64,000 bases of DNA from Pseudomonas sp. S35 (GCF_009866765.1 NZ_CP019431.1:2728001-2792000), one strand, 5' to 3'; positions 1 to 8,283 are shown, numbered from the stretch's first letter. The notes: generated by a model from the letters alone, not told the origin. Numbers and translations are program-made.

Positions 1-1
1 G

Positions 2-418
2 GGCGCAGTATTGAGCGTGCAGGCGGCCATCAACGGCCGGCTCGGCCAGACGGTCGGCGTACTGCGCAGCAGCCTGGTGACTTTCGGGGTCGGTGCCCTT
101 GTCACGGCGTTGCTGATTTTCTTCTTCGAACCGGCCCAGGCGGTAAGCCTGTTGGACGTGCCCAAGTGGCAGTTGACCGGCGCGCTATTTGGCGTGGTGT
201 ACATGATGGTGATGGTCGGCGCGGTGCCGGTTGTCGGCACGGCCGTTGCCACCGTCGCGGTGATCACCGGGCAGTTGGGCATGGGCATGCTGATCGACAA
301 TTTCGGTTGGCTGGGCAACCCGGCCATTGAACTGTCGGGCAGTCGGGTGCTGGCGATGGGGTGCCTGGCCCTGGCACTGGTGTTCATGTACCGCAGTTCT
401 ACCCGTCAGGCCGATTAA
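2..418 (+). CDS. DMT-superfamily (YdcZ-type) inner-membrane transporter, 3' part
   Basis: The reading frame is already open at the left edge of the window, so the N-terminus is missing. A TTG at 11 could be read as a start, but the residues before it (G-A-V) continue in frame and fit the family, so the gene most likely begins upstream. The visible part is almost entirely hydrophobic, with about four membrane segments. The piece reading SVQAAINGRLG is typical of the small YdcZ/DUF606 drug/metabolite exporters, which are about 140-150 residues long. The substrate cannot be deduced. The stop codon overlaps the stop codon of the convergent small gene on the other strand by two bases. Confidence 0.7.
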   Translation, partial: GAVLSVQAAINGRLGQTVGVLRSSLVTFGVGALVTALLIFFFEPAQAVSLLDVPKWQLTGALFGVVYMMVMVGAVPVVGTAVATVAVITGQLGMGMLIDNFGWLGNPAIELSGSRVLAMGCLALALVFMYRSSTRQAD

Positions 419-687
419 GCGGTTTCCAACTCCAGCCGCAAGCTATGGTCGGACAGGCGCTTGCGGTCCTTCACTACCCCGCTGGTCCGTTTGCCCTCCA
501 GCGCCAATACCAGTGTTTGCGCTGACTGCAGATCATCCGGCAGCGGCTGGAACACTTTCAGTACCAGCCAGCCGGGTCTGCGCTGCACGCTAACTTGGCA
601 CTCGACATGCCTGGCCAGTGGCCCGAACAGCGTGTCCTGGGTGTAATCAATCCGCGCCTTGCCGTTGACCTGTGTGGGTAAAGCCAT
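415..687 (-). CDS. Small conserved-looking hypothetical protein, 90 aa
   Basis: I do not recognise this protein. It is 90 residues long, soluble, with no signal peptide or membrane segment, and rich in charged residues near the C-terminus. The ATG at 687 has a GGAG Shine-Dalgarno sequence eight bases upstream on the minus strand, which supports it as a true gene over the overlapping plus-strand frames. It is convergent with the exporter to its left, sharing overlapping stop codons, and divergent from the AraC regulator to its right. A function is not proposed. Confidence 0.6.
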   Translation of the reverse strand: MALPTQVNGKARIDYTQDTLFGPLARHVECQVSVQRRPGWLVLKVFQPLPDDLQSAQTLVLALEGKRTSGVVKDRKRLSDHSLRLELETA

Positions 688-846
688 AGGATGTTCTCCT
701 TGATCAAGCCTGAGCGCGCGCGTCCCAGCGGCGCCATTGCACGTGGGGGGTATAAGTCAGTGATCATTGGGGCGGGTAAAAATTCACTCGGATTGTCGAG
801 CGGTGGTCATTACCATGGCGGCTCACCCTTGCTTGATGTGCCCATC

Positions 847-1611
847 ATGGCCCTGGCCGCGCCCCCCGACCTCAGTGATCACGCCGTCCCCGTGCAGCCG
901 CTTGCGCGCACTTACGCGCGAGGGTTGTACGTTGAGCCCCACAGCCACGATTGGGGCCAATTGCTCTACGCCATGAGCGGTGTGATGTGGGTCGAGACGC
1001 CACGCGAAGCCCTGGTGGTGCCGCCCCAGCGTGCGGTATGGCTGCCGCCGGGGGTGGAGCACGGGATTCGCGTGGTCTCGGATTTGCAAATGCGCAATAT
1101 CTACCTGCGTCCGGCGCTGGCGGCGACGCTGGACAGCCAGGTACAGGTGATCGAGGTTGGTGGGTTGCTGCGCGAGTTGATCGTCACGCTGGTGGACGAA
1201 GGTGACAGCGGCGATGCGGCGTATTACGACGCCGTGGTCAGCCTGGCCTTGCTGGAGTTGCAACGGGCACGCCGCTCGCAGATCCGCATCGCCATGCCCG
1301 TGGAGGCCGACCGCCGCCTGATCAGCGTCTGCCAGGCTGTCATGGCGACGCCGTCCCTGGACATCCCGTTCGAGCAGCATGCCGACGTGGCCGGTGCCAG
1401 CGTGCGCACCCTGGCGCGGTTGTTCCAGAACCACCTGGGCATGGGCTTCGCCGAATGGCGCCGTCAGGTGCAGCTGGCAACGGCGGTGGCGGAGTTGATT
1501 CAGGGCCAGTCGGTCAGTGGCATTGCCCGGTCCCTGGGCTACTCGCCGAGCAGTTTCAGCGACATGTTCCGCCGTGAGCTCGGTGTCGCGCCTTCGCAGT
1601 ACACCGGCTGA
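847..1611 (+). CDS. AraC-family transcriptional regulator with cupin sensor domain
   Basis: The N-terminal half looks like a cupin/AraC-ligand domain (PHSHDWGQLLYAMSG, then a VPPQRAVWLPPGVEH strand motif). The C-terminal ~100 residues form the double helix-turn-helix of AraC proteins, ending in the usual GYSPSSFSDMFRRELGVAPSQY motif. The frame is open from 691, but that stretch lacks AraC character. ATG 847 gives about 254 residues, a normal length for this cupin-AraC group; in-frame GTG and TTG codons just upstream are alternatives and no strong ribosome site decides between them. The target is unknown; genes for an exporter and an XapX protein flank it. Confidence 0.8.
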   Translation: MALAAPPDLSDHAVPVQPLARTYARGLYVEPHSHDWGQLLYAMSGVMWVETPREALVVPPQRAVWLPPGVEHGIRVVSDLQMRNIYLRPALAATLDSQVQVIEVGGLLRELIVTLVDEGDSGDAAYYDAVVSLALLELQRARRSQIRIAMPVEADRRLISVCQAVMATPSLDIPFEQHADVAGASVRTLARLFQNHLGMGFAEWRRQVQLATAVAELIQGQSVSGIARSLGYSPSSFSDMFRRELGVAPSQYTG

Positions 1612-1699
1612 GGTTTGGCCGAAATCCTGAAGTACTTGGCCGATGCCTTCGGGACGGGCTCCCTACACTGAGCCCATCCACCCACACGGCGCAGCCCCC

Positions 1700-1873
1700 A
1701 TGAACTACCTGATTTCCCTCGCTATCGGCCTGTTGGTCGGTGTGATCTATGGTGCCCTGGATTTCCGCTCACCTGCACCGCCGGCCATTGCTCTGCTCGG
1801 CCTGATGGGTATGTTGGTTGGCGAAAAACTCTGGCCCGTGGGGCGACAGTTGGTCAGCGGTTGGTTGTCCTGA
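1700..1873 (+). CDS. XapX-domain (DUF1427) small membrane protein
   Basis: This is a 57-residue protein with two hydrophobic helices separated by a short polar loop (DFRSPAPPA), then a GMLVGEKLWP segment. That pattern is what I know from XapX/DUF1427 proteins, small inner-membrane proteins of unknown role often found in Pseudomonas. ATG 1700 is chosen because it starts directly at the first membrane helix; the longer frame from 1643 adds a non-conserved proline-rich leader. It lies 31 bases upstream of the oxidoreductase gene on the same strand and could be cotranscribed with it. Confidence 0.65.
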   Translation: MNYLISLAIGLLVGVIYGALDFRSPAPPAIALLGLMGMLVGEKLWPVGRQLVSGWLS

Positions 1874-1904
1874 TGCCTTTTTCTCTTCGATGGATGTGCT
1901 GCCC

Positions 1905-2864
1905 ATGAAAGCCCTGCAATTTTCCGCCACCGGCGACCTCAACAGCCTGAGTTTCGTCGACGTTGCCACACCGGTGCCGGCTGCCGATGAGGTACTGGTA
2001 CACATCAAGGCTGCGGGCCTTAACCCCAGCGATGTAAAGAACGTACTCGGGCGTTTCCCCTACACCACGTTGCCCCGTATTCCGGGCCGGGATTTTGCCG
2101 GGGTGGTGGTTGAGGGCTCGCAGGCGCTGGTGGGCCAGGAGGTCTGGGGCACGGGCCGCGACCTGGGTTTTTTCGCCGATGGCGCCCACGCCCAATACCT
2201 CACGGTCTCGGCCAGGGGCGTGGCCCACAAGCCCGCACATTTGAGCTTTGCCCAGGCGGCGAGCCTGGGGGTGCCGTATACCACCGCCTGGGATGCGTTG
2301 GAGCGCAGTGGCGTGGGCAAGGGCACGCGGTTGCTGGTGATCGGCGCGAACGGCGCGGTGGGTAGCGCGGCGTTGGCCCTGGCGAAAATCCGTGGCGCCC
2401 AGGTGTTGGCAGCGGTACGCAAGGTCGAACAAGTCGAGCGGCTGCAGGCGCAAGGTTACGCGGCGATGGCCCTGGGCAACCCTGAAGACCTGGGTGGGCA
2501 GGTGAATGCCGTATTCAACGGCGGTGCCGATGTGATCTTCGACACCACCGGTTTCTGGCTGCCCGCCGCCGTGGCCGGTCTCGCGCCCTTCGGCCGTATC
2601 GCCATCATCGCCGCGCCGGTGGACGGCCACGTGCAACTGCCGGCCCTGGCGCTGTACCGCAAGGGTGGTTCGGTGGTTGGGATCAACTCGTTGCTCTACA
2701 CCTGCGAGCAGTGCGCGGTGATGCTGGAGCAGTTCGGGCGGTTTTTTGACGAAGGTTTGCTACCACTGCCGACCGGTCTGCGCGAAGTGGCGCTGGCGGA
2801 TGGGGTGAGTGGCTACGCGGACGTGAACCAAGGCAGCGCGGACAAGATCATCCTGCTGCCTTGA
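1905..2864 (+). CDS. Zinc-independent quinone oxidoreductase-like alcohol dehydrogenase (MDR family)
   Basis: The protein is about 319 residues. It has the N-terminal GroES-like fold of medium-chain dehydrogenases (MKALQF..., AAGLNPSDVKNVLG, PRIPGRDFAGVVVEG) and an NADPH-binding Rossmann segment (VIGANGAVGSAALALAK). The zinc-ligand cysteines of true alcohol dehydrogenases are not apparent, which places it with the QOR-like reductases that transfer a hydride from NAD(P)H to quinones or enones. ATG 1905 starts the conserved MKALQ motif; the frame open from 1818 runs through the XapX gene and is not used. The stop is only ten bases from the convergent NUP gene. Confidence 0.85.
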   Translation: MKALQFSATGDLNSLSFVDVATPVPAADEVLVHIKAAGLNPSDVKNVLGRFPYTTLPRIPGRDFAGVVVEGSQALVGQEVWGTGRDLGFFADGAHAQYLTVSARGVAHKPAHLSFAQAASLGVPYTTAWDALERSGVGKGTRLLVIGANGAVGSAALALAKIRGAQVLAAVRKVEQVERLQAQGYAAMALGNPEDLGGQVNAVFNGGADVIFDTTGFWLPAAVAGLAPFGRIAIIAAPVDGHVQLPALALYRKGGSVVGINSLLYTCEQCAVMLEQFGRFFDEGLLPLPTGLREVALADGVSGYADVNQGSADKIILLP

Positions 2865-2873
2865 TTCCACCGG

Positions 2874-3902
2874 TCATGCCTCGGGAACGCCTTTTTCCCA
2901 GGCTGACCAGTGCGTGAGGATCGCCTGTACCAACGGATTGCCCGTGCGGTACAGGTTTTCCAGCGCAGGTGCAAAACCGCCCTGGTCTGCGTATTTGAGC
3001 AGGTTGTCCACCTCGCTGTAGCCAGGGTACGGTCGGTCGAAGTCCGAGCCCGCGCGCACCACCGCCAGGCGTTGGATATCCACCAGGCCCTCACGGCTGG
3101 CCCGCAGCAGCGCTTCGTAGGTGGAGTTGTCTTCCTGTTGGGTGGTGCAGTATTCGCCTTTGTTGTCCGTGAGCAGTTTGGTCCAGACCTCGGCGCGTTC
3201 GCTCAGGCGCGTGCCGGAGAACCAGGTATTGCCCGCCAGCGTGTCGCAGCGGGTGACTTGCGGCGGCTGGTTGGCTGGGGCCGCAGGATAATGCTTGCGC
3301 CAGGCCGCTGACTCTTTGCTTTCCGTCAGCTCGACTGTTTGCGACAGGGCAAACGCCTTGGCTTGCAGCTTGGGATTGAGCTCAAACACCTCGGTCTTGT
3401 AGTCCAGCGGCGGCTTTTCGTTGGGGCCTTTGGTGTTGATGCCGATATAGCCGGTCGGCCAATCCTTGGGCGCATCCCGCGAATCCAGCTCCCACTGGGT
3501 GCCGAACTCCACCAGGTAATGGGCCCAGGCAGCGGTGCCGATGGTGCCGTGCTTGGGGCTGATGCCGGCGATCCCGGCGATCAGGAAGTAGCTCTGGCGC
3601 AGGTCGAACTTGGGCGACAGCGCCAGGGCCAGGGTGGAGGCGGCGGCATTGGTCTGGCCCATGCCGGTCACCAGCAGGCACACGTCCTGGGTGTTGCAGC
3701 GGATCACCGGGTACTCGGCGGACAAGCCCGGCACACGTACTGCTTGCTTGAGTTGCAGGCGCTCGATCCAGGTTTGCGCCTCGGGGGCGAACATGGTGAT
3801 TAGCATCACTTTGGGTTTGATCGGCGCCGGCGTGTCTGCCAGCGCCAGGTGCGGCAGCAGGGCCAGGCCGACGGCTATCGAAAGGCGAGTAAAGGTGTTC
3901 AT
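2874..3902 (-). CDS. Purine nucleoside permease (NUP family), periplasmic/secreted precursor
   Basis: The 342-residue protein begins with a signal peptide (hydrophobic stretch ending near ALADTPAP). The body resembles the NUP/purine nucleoside permease family, with MLITMFAPEAQTW near the N-terminus, LLVTGMGQTNAAAS, and the FLIAGIAGISPKHGTIGTA motif also found in nucleoside-binding phosphorylase-like folds. The family is reported to take part in purine nucleoside uptake; whether it transports or binds nucleosides is unresolved. It lies 14 bases downstream of the Tsx porin gene on the same strand, so the two probably form one nucleoside-uptake operon controlled from the region upstream of tsx. 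Confidence 0.85.
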   Translation of the reverse strand: MNTFTRLSIAVGLALLPHLALADTPAPIKPKVMLITMFAPEAQTWIERLQLKQAVRVPGLSAEYPVIRCNTQDVCLLVTGMGQTNAAASTLALALSPKFDLRQSYFLIAGIAGISPKHGTIGTAAWAHYLVEFGTQWELDSRDAPKDWPTGYIGINTKGPNEKPPLDYKTEVFELNPKLQAKAFALSQTVELTESKESAAWRKHYPAAPANQPPQVTRCDTLAGNTWFSGTRLSERAEVWTKLLTDNKGEYCTTQQEDNSTYEALLRASREGLVDIQRLAVVRAGSDFDRPYPGYSEVDNLLKYADQGGFAPALENLYRTGNPLVQAILTHWSAWEKGVPEA

Positions 3903-3916
3903 CTCATGCTCCTTGA

Positions 3917-4864
3917 TCAGAATTGGTAACCGACACCGGCGTAGTAGCCCCAGCCGTCGGAGCGTGCACGGAAGTTGCCTTCGCCGAAATTCAACTCGCT
4001 GCCATCCTCCCAGTTGCCGCCGTTGTGGAAATAACGGCCGACCAGGGTGAAGCGCAGGTGGGTGAACGCGTACAGCAGCACGTTGGTCGCGACCAGGGAG
4101 TTGGCGGTGCGCGCCGGGTTGTCCTTGTGCAGGTCGGAGCCGAAATCGTAGTTGGTGAAGCCGATGTAGGTCAGCGAGGCGCCGTTGTCGAATTTGCCGA
4201 TGGGCACGATGTACTTCATCTGCGCGCGGTAGCCGTCCCAGGAATATTCATTGCTGGCGCCGTAGTTTTCCCACTGGTAACGCCCGTAGAAGTTGGCCGA
4301 CAGGTTGACCCGTGAGTGGGTGTCGATGTCGGTGCCCAGGCCGCTGTACAGGGTGTTGGCACGGTTTTCCTTGTTGCTGCCGTGGTCGTAGATCCAGTCG
4401 AACGCCACGTACCATTCCTTGAACGGCCCGATGGCCAGGCTGCGACCGGCCAGGTAGTCGATGGAGATACGCGGTTCATGCTCCATGAACACCGGCGAGC
4501 CGTGGTCCCACACGCCTTTGTCATTGCTGTTGCCGATGCCGAGGATCTTTGGCACGTCAATGTAGCCATACAGCTCGAAAGGGCCCTTGCGGCCGAAGTA
4601 TTCGTATTCGAGGTAAATGTCATCGGACGGCTTGGGGCCGAAGCTGATGTCCTTGCTGCCGATCAGGGTCAGGTCTTGGTTGAACCATTCTGAGAGGTAA
4701 GGGCCTTTTTTCGAGGGGGTGGCGTCAGGGCTCAGGGTTTCGCCCTGTGCTGAGTCATCGACGGGTGATTCCTGCGCCAAAATGGGTGCGCTGAGTACTC
4801 CCGTAACGGCGGCCAGTAGCAAGGAAACACCGAGGCAGGCATGAGGCCTTGAGGTGGAGTGCAT
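3917..4864 (-). CDS. Tsx-like nucleoside-specific outer-membrane channel
   Basis: The 315-residue precursor has an N-terminal signal peptide (cleavage probably after PILAQ) and then alternating aromatic-rich beta strands ending in a C-terminal phenylalanine (YYAGVGYQF), as expected for an outer-membrane barrel. The motifs YLEYEYFGRKGPFELYGYID and the D-N-aromatic pattern are characteristic of Tsx family channels, which let nucleosides cross the outer membrane. It is the first gene of a two-gene operon with the NUP permease. A PurR-like palindrome and a second inverted repeat lie 50-90 bases upstream of its start. Confidence 0.88.
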   Translation of the reverse strand: MHSTSRPHACLGVSLLLAAVTGVLSAPILAQESPVDDSAQGETLSPDATPSKKGPYLSEWFNQDLTLIGSKDISFGPKPSDDIYLEYEYFGRKGPFELYGYIDVPKILGIGNSNDKGVWDHGSPVFMEHEPRISIDYLAGRSLAIGPFKEWYVAFDWIYDHGSNKENRANTLYSGLGTDIDTHSRVNLSANFYGRYQWENYGASNEYSWDGYRAQMKYIVPIGKFDNGASLTYIGFTNYDFGSDLHKDNPARTANSLVATNVLLYAFTHLRFTLVGRYFHNGGNWEDGSELNFGEGNFRARSDGWGYYAGVGYQF

Positions 4865-4914
4865 TGAAAATCCCTATTCGTACGCGGTTTGAACCCGATT
4901 CCTCAGGTCATGGT

Positions 4915-4933
4915 GAACTTGGCTGTCAAGTTC
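4915..4933. promoter_or_regulatory. Perfect 7-bp inverted repeat upstream of tsx
   Basis: GAACTTG (4915-4921) and CAAGTTC (4927-4933) are separated by GCTGT. It lies just downstream of the PurR-like palindrome, about 50 bases before the tsx start. It could be a second operator or a hairpin in the leader; nothing in the sequence decides which. Confidence 0.35.
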
Positions 4934-4938
4934 GTACC

Positions 4939-4950
4939 GCAAACGTTTGC
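4939..4950. promoter_or_regulatory. PurR/LacI-type palindromic operator
   Basis: The 12-bp perfect palindrome GCAAACGTTTGC matches the core of the PurR operator known from enterobacteria (CGCAAACGTTTGCG type). It lies 75-86 bases upstream of the tsx start, in front of a nucleoside-uptake operon, where a purine-responsive LacI-family repressor would make sense. The regulator itself is not in the window. Confidence 0.6.
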
Positions 4951-5019
4951 ATAGGCTGTACCAACTTTGCTCAATGGCTTGAATGGCCTAGGAAAAAGCA
5001 GAATTAGTCGACCTTTTGA

Positions 5020-5958
5020 TCAGAAATGGCTGGGTGTCATTTTTTCGAGGCGATTGAACGAGTGCATGGCCGTTTCGCGGCGGTACTCGCTCGGCGTCTG
5101 GTTCATCTCGATCCGGAAGTGTCGGTTGAAGTTGGACAGGTTGGCGTAGCCGACTTCAAAGCAGATATCCGCCACGGACCGGTCGCTTTGCAGCAAGAGC
5201 CGACAAGCGCGCTGCACGCGGAACTTGCGCATAAGGTCGATGAAACCGTGGCCGGTGTTGCGCTTGAAGAACCGCGAAAAGCCCGGTTCGCTCATGTCCA
5301 GTTGCTGAGCGATCACGGACACACGCAGGTCGCCGGTGAGTTCGCGCATCAGGTAGTCGAAGGCCTTGTTGATGCGCTCGGCGCTGCGCACGTCCAGGGT
5401 GGGCGCGTAGCACGCACTGGCCAAGGCCTTTGCCTGCGTGGGCGGGGCGTTTTTCAGGGTGTCGAGCAGTTGCAGGAACAGGATCAGCCGTTGCAGGCCG
5501 TAGGCGTTGCCGATGTCTTCCATCAAACGTGCAGCCTGTATGGCGGTGTCGCCGCTGAACTCCAGGCCGCGCCTGGCCTGTTCGAACAGCGGCTGCACAT
5601 CGCCCAACTCCGGCAGGGTCTTGCGCAGGGCGAGGAGGGCGGCGCCGTCGAATTGCAGCACCACATCGCGCCCGCTCAGGTGCTCGCCGGGGGCCAGCTC
5701 GCCGATCCAGTCGTGGGGCAGGTCCGGGCCGATCAGTGCGAGATGGCCTGCGCTGAACGCACCGATATAGTCGCCCGCCACCAGTTTGCCGCTGCCTTGG
5801 CGGATCAGGTGGATTTCGAATTCGGGGTGATGGTTCCAGCGTGCCAGCTCAAAGGGGTAATCGTGTTCGAACCAGCGGAAGCAGTGGTCCGGCTCGGGCA
5901 GGATCACTTCGAGTTCGGCGGGGCGATGCTCGAACAGTTCGGCGCGGCTGACGGGCAT
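5020..5958 (-). CDS. AraC-family regulator, MtlR-like (polyol utilisation)
   Basis: The 312-residue protein has a cupin-type N-terminal domain (WNHHPEFEIHLIRQGSGKLVAGDYIG..., with the clustered histidines of AraC-type ligand domains) and a C-terminal AraC DNA-binding domain from about residue 200 (RVSVIAQQLDMSEPGFSRFF, then ICFEVGYANLSNFNRHFR). It is divergent from a polyol-type ABC binding-protein gene, as MtlR, the activator of mannitol/arabitol/glucitol genes, is in P. fluorescens. ATG 5958 has an AAAGAGG ribosome site at good spacing. The assignment as MtlR rests on similarity of type and on its neighbour, so it could be a paralogue with another polyol or sugar ligand. Confidence 0.75.
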   Translation of the reverse strand: MPVSRAELFEHRPAELEVILPEPDHCFRWFEHDYPFELARWNHHPEFEIHLIRQGSGKLVAGDYIGAFSAGHLALIGPDLPHDWIGELAPGEHLSGRDVVLQFDGAALLALRKTLPELGDVQPLFEQARRGLEFSGDTAIQAARLMEDIGNAYGLQRLILFLQLLDTLKNAPPTQAKALASACYAPTLDVRSAERINKAFDYLMRELTGDLRVSVIAQQLDMSEPGFSRFFKRNTGHGFIDLMRKFRVQRACRLLLQSDRSVADICFEVGYANLSNFNRHFRIEMNQTPSEYRRETAMHSFNRLEKMTPSHF

Positions 5959-6041
5959 GGTGCTGCCTCTTTTTGATTGGGTTGTATCAAAATACGCGCC
6001 CTGGGCCGCTGGGCGCTACCTCCTGTTTCGTGCGGCACCGA

Positions 6042-6077
6042 TACTTTTTTGCGCGGGGTGTGGCGGTTAAAAAAGTA
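6042..6077. promoter_or_regulatory. Perfect 9-bp inverted repeat in the divergent regulator/binding-protein promoter region
   Basis: TACTTTTTT at 6042-6050 and AAAAAAGTA at 6069-6077 flank an 18-base GC-rich spacer. It lies between the two divergent start codons (5958 and 6167). AraC proteins usually bind direct repeats, so this may be an unrelated site or part of the promoters; function unproven. Confidence 0.3.
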
Positions 6078-6166
6078 CCATCCGAGCATCCGCCACGCGT
6101 TTGTGAGGGCCTGGCCAAGCTGCTGTAATCGGCCCTCAACAACAAAAACAACAGGTGGAAACCGCC

Positions 6167-7477
6167 ATGTCAAAGCTCCCCCAAGCATTGTTCCTGCTGT
6201 GCGGCCTGGCCTTGGCCATGCCCAGCCATGCCGCCGAAACGGTGACCATCGCCACGGTCAACAACAGCGACATGATCCGTATGCAGCGCTTGTCCAAGGT
6301 GTTCGAGCAGCAGCACCCGGGCATCAAGCTCAATTGGGTGGTACTCGAAGAAAACGTACTGCGCCAACGCCTCACCACCGACATCGCCACCCAGGGTGGG
6401 CAGTTCGATGTGCTGACCATCGGCACCTACGAAACCCCACTGTGGGGCGCCAAGCAGTGGCTCGAGCCGCTGACCCGACTGCCGGCCGACTACGACGCCG
6501 AAGATATTTTCCCTTCGGTCCGCCAAGGCCTGTCGGTCAATAACACCCTGTATGCCTTGCCGTTCTATGGCGAAAGTACCGTCACCTATTACCGCACGGA
6601 CCTGTTCAAGCAAGCGGGTCTGAGCATGCCTGCGCATCCCACCTGGACCCAGCTCGGCGAATTCGCCGCCAAACTCACGGCCAGGGATCAAGGCCAATAC
6701 GGCATGTGCCTGCGCGGCAAGGCTGGCTGGGGTGAGAACATCGCACTGCTGAGCACTATGGCCAATGCCTTTGGCGCACGTTGGTTCGATGAGCAATGGA
6801 AGCCCGAGCTGACCAGCCCCGAGTGGACGGCGGCCGCCAACTTCTACGTCAACACCCTTAAGCAATACGGCCCGCCGGGCGTGTCCAGCAATGGTTTCAA
6901 CGAAACCCTGGCACTGTTCAACAGCGGCAAATGCGCGATCTGGGTGGACGCCAGCGTCGCCGGCTCCTTTACCACGGATACCAGCCAGAGCAAGGTCGCC
7001 GACAGCGTTGGTTTTGCTGCCGCGCCCACTGAAGTGACGGACAAAGGTTCCTCCTGGCTGTACGCCTGGTCCCTGGCCATTCCGGCCACCTCCAAGCACA
7101 AGGACGCCGCCAAGGCCTTTATCACTTGGGCCACGTCCAAGGACTACATCCAATTGGTCGCTGACAAAGAGGGCATCACCAACGTGCCGCCGGGCACGCG
7201 CCAGTCCACCTACAGCGAGGCGTACCTCCAGGCCGCGCCGTTTGCGTCGGTGACACTGCAGATGATGAAGCACGCCGACCCCGCCAACCCTTCAGCCAAG
7301 CCCGTGCCCTACGTGGGCATCCAGTACGTGACCATCCCGGAGTTCCAGGCGATCGGTACCTCGGTCGGCAAGCTGTTTTCGGCAGCGCTCACCGGCGGCA
7401 TGACGGTTGACCAAGCCTTGCTGCAGGCGCAGTCCACCACCGAACGCGAAATGAAACGCGCCGGCTATCCCAAGTAA
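6167..7477 (+). CDS. ABC transporter periplasmic binding protein, sorbitol/mannitol type (MtlE-like)
   Basis: The 436-residue precursor starts with a Sec signal peptide (cleavage near MPSHA-A). The mature part is a family 1 extracellular solute-binding protein: AETVTIATVNNSDMIRMQRLSKVFEQQHPGI, DVLTIGTYETPLWG and LPFYGESTVTYYRTDLF are the pattern I know from the mannitol/sorbitol binding proteins of Pseudomonas. ATG 6167 has AGGTGG eight bases upstream; an in-frame GTG at 6155 overlaps that site and is less likely. It would capture a polyol for import. No permease or ATPase gene follows, which is unusual for this family, because the SDR gene begins 18 bases after the stop. Confidence 0.85.
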   Translation: MSKLPQALFLLCGLALAMPSHAAETVTIATVNNSDMIRMQRLSKVFEQQHPGIKLNWVVLEENVLRQRLTTDIATQGGQFDVLTIGTYETPLWGAKQWLEPLTRLPADYDAEDIFPSVRQGLSVNNTLYALPFYGESTVTYYRTDLFKQAGLSMPAHPTWTQLGEFAAKLTARDQGQYGMCLRGKAGWGENIALLSTMANAFGARWFDEQWKPELTSPEWTAAANFYVNTLKQYGPPGVSSNGFNETLALFNSGKCAIWVDASVAGSFTTDTSQSKVADSVGFAAAPTEVTDKGSSWLYAWSLAIPATSKHKDAAKAFITWATSKDYIQLVADKEGITNVPPGTRQSTYSEAYLQAAPFASVTLQMMKHADPANPSAKPVPYVGIQYVTIPEFQAIGTSVGKLFSAALTGGMTVDQALLQAQSTTEREMKRAGYPK

Positions 7478-7495
7478 CCTTGACGGACAAGACCC

Positions 7496-8269
7496 ATGAA
7501 ACGACTCGAAGGTAAAAGCGCGCTGATCACCGGATCAGCGCGCGGGATTGGCCGCGCGTTTGCCCAGGCCTATATCAATGAAGGCGCGACGGTTGCCATC
7601 GCTGACATCGACCTGCAACGCGCCCAGGAAACCGCCACTGAACTCGGCCCCCAGGCTTACGCGGTCGCGATGGATGTCACCGACCAGGCCTCTATCGACG
7701 GGGCGATTGCCGCCGTGGTGGCCCATGCCGGCAAGCTCGACATCCTGATCAACAACGCCGCGCTGTTCGACCTGGCGCCCATCGTCGACATCACCCGTGA
7801 GAGCTTTGAGCGGCTGTTGTCGATCAACGTCGCCGGCACGCTGTTCACCCTGCAGGCGGCGGCGCGGCAGATGATCCGCCAGGGTCACGGCGGCAAGATC
7901 ATCAATATGGCCAGCCAGGCCGGGCGGCGCGGCGAGCCCTTGGTGGCGGTGTACTGCGCGACCAAGGCGGCGGTGATCAGCCTGACGCAATCGGCGGGGC
8001 AAAACCTGATCAAGCAGGGCATCAACGTCAACGCCATTGCGCCGGGTGTGGTTGATGGCGAGCATTGGGACGGGGTGGATGCGCTGTTTGCCAGGCACGA
8101 GGGCTTGGCGCCCGGCGAGAAGAAGAAGCGGGTAGGGGCCGAGGTGCCGTTCGGACGGATGGGGACGGCGCAGGATCTGACCGGGATGGCGATCTTCCTG
8201 GCGTCCAAAGAGGCCGACTATGTGGTGGCCCAGACCTACAACGTCGACGGCGGCAACTGGATGAGTTAA
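7496..8269 (+). CDS. Short-chain dehydrogenase, sorbitol/polyol dehydrogenase type
   Basis: The 257-residue classical SDR has the cofactor motif TGSARGIGRA near residue 13, an acidic residue after the second strand (ADID) favouring NAD, the NNAA motif, and the catalytic S and YxxxK pair (NMASQAGRRG ... YCATKAA). Overall it resembles the L-iditol/galactitol/sorbitol 2-dehydrogenases that oxidise polyols to ketoses. It follows the polyol-type binding-protein gene by 18 bases, in an apparent two-gene operon under the divergent AraC regulator. The exact polyol cannot be read from sequence alone. Confidence 0.85.
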   Translation: MKRLEGKSALITGSARGIGRAFAQAYINEGATVAIADIDLQRAQETATELGPQAYAVAMDVTDQASIDGAIAAVVAHAGKLDILINNAALFDLAPIVDITRESFERLLSINVAGTLFTLQAAARQMIRQGHGGKIINMASQAGRRGEPLVAVYCATKAAVISLTQSAGQNLIKQGINVNAIAPGVVDGEHWDGVDALFARHEGLAPGEKKKRVGAEVPFGRMGTAQDLTGMAIFLASKEADYVVAQTYNVDGGNWMS

Positions 8270-8283
8270 GCCATGCACTGATC

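Noticed and set aside
691..846. Long N-terminal extension of the AraC regulator from 691
   Set aside because: The extra 52 residues are low-complexity and unlike the family, and the region probably carries the promoters for the divergent small gene and the regulator.
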